Shown here piece by piece: positions 42,034 through 44,893 of a stretch of DNA of 44,893 bases. The first letter of the stretch is position 1. Each line of letters begins with the position of its first letter. Position numbers and translations under genes: made by a program. Below the pieces are notes generated by a model. It worked only from the letters and a program-made list of their open reading frames with translations. It made no database searches and had not been told where the DNA came from. This DNA is from Bacteroidota bacterium (GTDB lineage Bacteria; Bacteroidota; Bacteroidia; Flavobacteriales; Weeksellaceae). The stretch covers positions 1 to 44,893 of the forward strand of contig JAEWOS010000023.1 in NCBI GenBank assembly GCA_023460855.1, in the 5' to 3' direction.

Positions 42034-42930
42034 ATGGACTATCACAATCCGGTGCTGTTAACGAAAAGTGTAGACGATTTGGTGACGAATCCGGATGGCG
42101 TATATGTGGACTGCACATTTGGCGGTGGCGGGCACTCAAAGGAAATTCTTTCAAGGCTCTCTGAAAAAGGAAAACTTTTCGCATTCGATCAGGATCTGGA
42201 TGCGCTGGAAAATAAAATTGAGGATCCTCGGTTTACGCTGATCAACCAGAATTTCAGGTTTTTGGAGAATTCCATGCTGTTGTACGGGTTTTCGCAGGTA
42301 GACGGAATTCTTGCAGACTTGGGCGTTTCGTCCCATCAGTTTGATGAAGCTGAGCGTGGTTTTTCTACCCGCAGTGATGCGCCTCTGGATATGCGCATGA
42401 ACGTGATGCAGAGTCTGGACGCACGAAAAGTGGTCAACGATTTTGATGAGGAAAAACTGGCTGACATTTTTTACCACTACGGCGAACTGCGCGAAGCAAG
42501 AAGGCTGGCCCGTGAAATCGTGCATTACCGCAAAGCGAAACCGGTCAAAACAACAGAGGATTTAAAGAAGGTGTTTAGCTACATTCCGCCGCATAAGCAG
42601 AATAAATTTTTTGCGCAGGTTTTTCAGGCGATCAGAATTGAGGTAAATGAGGAACTTGAAGTACTCAAAGAAATGCTCCTTCAGGCTTACAGAATACTGA
42701 AACCGGGAGGAAGACTGGTGGTAATTTCTTATCACTCTCTGGAAGACAGGCTCGTGAAACGGTTTCTGAAAAACGGCATGTTTGAAGGAGAACCGAAGAG
42801 AGATGTATACGGAAATTACAGCAAAGCTTTTGAACTGATAAAAAGCAAAGCGACAGTGCCGGACGAACAGGAAATTGAAGAGAATTCCCGTGCAAGATCT
42901 GCAAAGATGAGAACCGGAATAAAAGTATAA
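42034..42930 (+). CDS. rsmH: 16S rRNA (cytosine(1402)-N4)-methyltransferase RsmH
   Basis: A 298-residue SAM-dependent methyltransferase (former MraW) that modifies C1402 of 16S rRNA in the ribosomal P site. VYVDCTFGGGGHSKEIL is the SAM-binding loop, followed by DGILADLGVSSHQFDEAERGFS and the C-terminal VISYHSLEDRLVKRF. Length is standard. It lies between mraZ and ftsL as in most bacteria. Confidence 0.96.
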   Translation: MDYHNPVLLTKSVDDLVTNPDGVYVDCTFGGGGHSKEILSRLSEKGKLFAFDQDLDALENKIEDPRFTLINQNFRFLENSMLLYGFSQVDGILADLGVSSHQFDEAERGFSTRSDAPLDMRMNVMQSLDARKVVNDFDEEKLADIFYHYGELREARRLAREIVHYRKAKPVKTTEDLKKVFSYIPPHKQNKFFAQVFQAIRIEVNEELEVLKEMLLQAYRILKPGGRLVVISYHSLEDRLVKRFLKNGMFEGEPKRDVYGNYSKAFELIKSKATVPDEQEIEENSRARSAKMRTGIKV

Positions 42931-42958
42931 TATATAGTTCTAACAAGAATTATAAAAA

Positions 42959-43327
42959 GTGGCGAAAAGAAAAGCTCCATACAAAAGCAGAAAGAAACTC
43001 ACCCTGATCGACATCGTGAAAGGGAATTTTCTGAACCGTGATGAGCTAAAAGCCAATTATAAATTTTTTCTGTTGCTGTTCTGCCTCATGATGATTATGA
43101 TTTACAGCAATCACCTGGTGAATCAGAAAATTGGGAGAGTAAATGCACTGAAAGAGCAGACCGAAGAATACAAGTCCAGAAACGCTTACGCGCAAAGCCG
43201 TCTGATTAAGGTAAAGATGGAATCTGAACTTGGAAAGGAAATGATTAAGGATTCCCTGCTTACGCTCGAGAATCACCCGCATAAATTATTGATAAAACTG
43301 GACAGTACCGATGCCAAAAGGAATTGA
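42959..43327 (+). CDS. ftsL: FtsL-like cell division protein
   Basis: A 122-residue bitopic membrane protein: basic cytosolic N-terminus (1-35), one helix (about 36-54, FFLLLFCLMMIMIYSNHLV) and a periplasmic coiled-coil (about 57-105). Identification rests on this layout and position between rsmH and the penicillin-binding protein; FtsL sequences diverge strongly. The start is GTG 42959 (MAKRKAPYKSRKK); no ATG would preserve the basic N-terminus. Its 3' end overlaps ftsI by 17 bases, so translation is coupled. FtsL links FtsB/FtsQ to FtsWI at the septum. Confidence 0.82.
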   Translation: MAKRKAPYKSRKKLTLIDIVKGNFLNRDELKANYKFFLLLFCLMMIMIYSNHLVNQKIGRVNALKEQTEEYKSRNAYAQSRLIKVKMESELGKEMIKDSLLTLENHPHKLLIKLDSTDAKRN

Positions 43328-44893
43328 ATACGACATCAAAAGAAAACGGACATTGCGTTGGGGATACTTCTTCGCACTGTTCGCATTTGGCGTGTTCGTG
43401 GTATTTCTGGCGCGGATTATTATGCTGCAGAATACGAATGTGGAAGAAATCCGGGAAGATTATATCAACAAAAACTACCGCGAGGCAACTTTAAAGGCCG
43501 CTCGTGGTAATCTGTACGCTTCCGACGGTTCAATCCTGGCAACCACGGTAATGCGCTACGATATTTACATTGATTTTAAAACAATCCGCGATACAGCTTA
43601 TACCAATAACATTGCTGCCCTGTCGGATTCGTTGGGCAAAATGTTTGAAAAGCCGCAGAGTTATTTCAGAAAAAGACTCGACGATCAGCGCAACAAAAAA
43701 AATCAGTATTACGCACTGGTAAAAGGATTGGATTTCGATCAGTACGACCGAATCCGCAATTTCCCGATTTTCAACAAAGGCAAAAACAGAGGTGGCTTTA
43801 TCGTGGACCGCAATTATAAACGTGAACTGGCAACTACGGAAATAGGAGCCGGAACAATCGGTATGGATAACGGTCAGTATAAATCCGGTCTTGAAGCTGC
43901 ATTTTCAAAATATCTGACGGGACAAAATGGAACAAGGTTGGAGCAGCGCGTGAACAGCAGTCAGTGGAAACCGATCGATTACTGGAAAGCCAAGGAACCG
44001 GTGGACGGACAGGATGTTTACACCACATTGGATTTACGCATTCAGGATATTGCACATTACGCACTGGAAAAACAACTTATCCAGTTTGATGCGAGTCACG
44101 GATGCGTGGTGGTGATGGAAACCAATACCGGAAAAGTACGAGCAATGGTAAATCTTCGGAGAACCGAACCCGGAATTTATGTAGACGCGTACAATTATGT
44201 ATTGAAAGACGGCATTGAACCGGGTTCAACATTCAAGACGGTTTCCCTGCTCGCAGCAATGGACGACGGATTTATCACCGACAGCACAAAGGTGAATATT
44301 GGAGGTGGTGTTTGGAATTATGCCGGACAAAGAATTTCGGACGATCACGGCGGAGGTACTTATGATATCAGTGATGTGCTGGCAAAATCCAGTAACGTGG
44401 GAACAGCCAAGCTGATTACGAAGCATTACGCTGAAAAACCGCAGATTTTTCTGGATCATCTGAAGCGTTGGAAGATGTTCGAAAAAATGGAAATTGAGCT
44501 TCCGGGAATTACAAAACCTTTTGTGTACACTCCTGAACACAGCAGATGGAATGCGGCAACGCTCGCCTCTATTTCTTACGGTTATTCCACAAATTTTAAT
44601 CTGCTGCAACTGACTACTTTCTATAACGGCATCGCCAATAACGGCAAAATGCTGAAGCCGCTGTTTATTGACCGGATAATGAAAGACGGGGAAGTGCTCT
44701 TCGAAGCGAAACCACAGATTCTGGTGAATAAGATGGCATCGCCCTCCGCTATTCAGATGATGACCTCTGCACTTACCAAAGCAGTGGAAAAAGGAACAGC
44801 GAGAAGTATTTTTACTCCAAATCTTAAAATGGCGGGGAAAACCGGTACAACGCGTTTCGAGTACTGGAAACCGGGCCCGATGAAATACCGCGC
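43311..44893 (+). CDS. ftsI: Penicillin-binding transpeptidase FtsI/PBP3, 3' end missing
   Basis: Partial: 527 codons are visible and no stop appears before the window ends. A membrane anchor (about 13-38) is followed by the dimerisation domain (RGNLYASDGSILATT) and the transpeptidase domain. Active-site motifs are S306-T-F-K309 (EPGSTFK), S360-S-N362 (AKSSNVGTAKL) and K510-T-G512 (MAGKTGTT). The enzyme cross-links septal peptidoglycan with FtsW. The start ATG 43311 lies inside ftsL, overlapping it by 17 bases. A C-terminal PASTA domain would lie outside the window, if present. Confidence 0.93.
   Translation, partial: MPKGIEYDIKRKRTLRWGYFFALFAFGVFVVFLARIIMLQNTNVEEIREDYINKNYREATLKAARGNLYASDGSILATTVMRYDIYIDFKTIRDTAYTNNIAALSDSLGKMFEKPQSYFRKRLDDQRNKKNQYYALVKGLDFDQYDRIRNFPIFNKGKNRGGFIVDRNYKRELATTEIGAGTIGMDNGQYKSGLEAAFSKYLTGQNGTRLEQRVNSSQWKPIDYWKAKEPVDGQDVYTTLDLRIQDIAHYALEKQLIQFDASHGCVVVMETNTGKVRAMVNLRRTEPGIYVDAYNYVLKDGIEPGSTFKTVSLLAAMDDGFITDSTKVNIGGGVWNYAGQRISDDHGGGTYDISDVLAKSSNVGTAKLITKHYAEKPQIFLDHLKRWKMFEKMEIELPGITKPFVYTPEHSRWNAATLASISYGYSTNFNLLQLTTFYNGIANNGKMLKPLFIDRIMKDGEVLFEAKPQILVNKMASPSAIQMMTSALTKAVEKGTARSIFTPNLKMAGKTGTTRFEYWKPGPMKYR

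Noticed and set aside
1..44893. tRNA, rRNA, insertion sequences, integrase or phage genes
   Set aside because: All gene-free stretches are below 300 bases and I saw no tRNA-like fold, transposase or attachment repeats in them.

Overview
The window looks like chromosomal DNA of a member of the Bacteroidota, most likely the Chryseobacterium/Kaistella group of Flavobacteriia. The evidence is two proteins with type IX secretion (Por) sorting tails, a complete alternative complex III operon (actABCDEF), several promoters of the Bacteroidota form TTTG-N19-TAnnTTTG, weak Shine-Dalgarno signals, and family-typical variants such as an AccD without its zinc cysteines. I see no phage, insertion sequence, integrase, CRISPR array, rRNA or tRNA. 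Genus-level placement is inference.

Layout. 1-6.5 kb: an FAD-dependent halogenase-like oxidoreductase, a large multidomain secreted protein whose 3' part is strikingly GC-rich, and a convergent PaaK-like CoA ligase. 6.5-14 kb: a SpmAB-like membrane protein, a small hypothetical, mutS (minus strand), a bestrophin, a TrmH-type RNA methyltransferase, a CBS protein and nadK. 14-18.3 kb: a thioredoxin-fold gene broken by an in-frame stop six codons after its CxxC, then class II aldolase, accD, a DinB protein and a DUF6973-like protein. 18.4-24.9 kb: ileS with an unusual GIHH signature and an internal 7-bp tandem repeat, a DksA-like protein with a degenerate zinc finger, a small conserved-looking protein, lspA and a polytopic membrane protein. 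24.9-26.8 kb: a second T9SS-sorted protein facing a SPOR-domain protein across a shared terminator. 26.9-35.6 kb: the alternative complex III operon, closed by its own terminator with no terminal oxidase genes attached. 35.7-39.8 kb: two exported hypotheticals, apt, a TPR-like membrane protein and lumazine synthase. 39.8-41.2 kb: engB and an alpha/beta hydrolase on the minus strand. 41.3-44.9 kb: the start of the dcw cell-division cluster (mraZ, rsmH, ftsL, ftsI), preceded by a MraZ operator of 10-bp repeats and, further upstream, by a tiny ORF that ends inside a terminator-like hairpin.

How it fits together. Most genes are housekeeping: translation, respiration, fatty acid synthesis, glycolysis, mismatch repair, lipoprotein maturation and division. 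The ACIII operon oxidises menaquinol and passes electrons to cytochrome c. Its exported lipoprotein subunits need lipoprotein signal peptidase, and lspA lies in this window. The points most worth a second look are the GxHH isoleucyl-tRNA synthetase, the repeat inside that essential gene, the nonsense-disrupted thioredoxin gene, the GC-rich module of the large secreted protein, and the leader region of the dcw cluster. I do not see a clearly new multi-gene system. Several start codons were moved from upstream TTG/GTG codons to ATG because signal peptides, family N-termini or promoter boxes require it.
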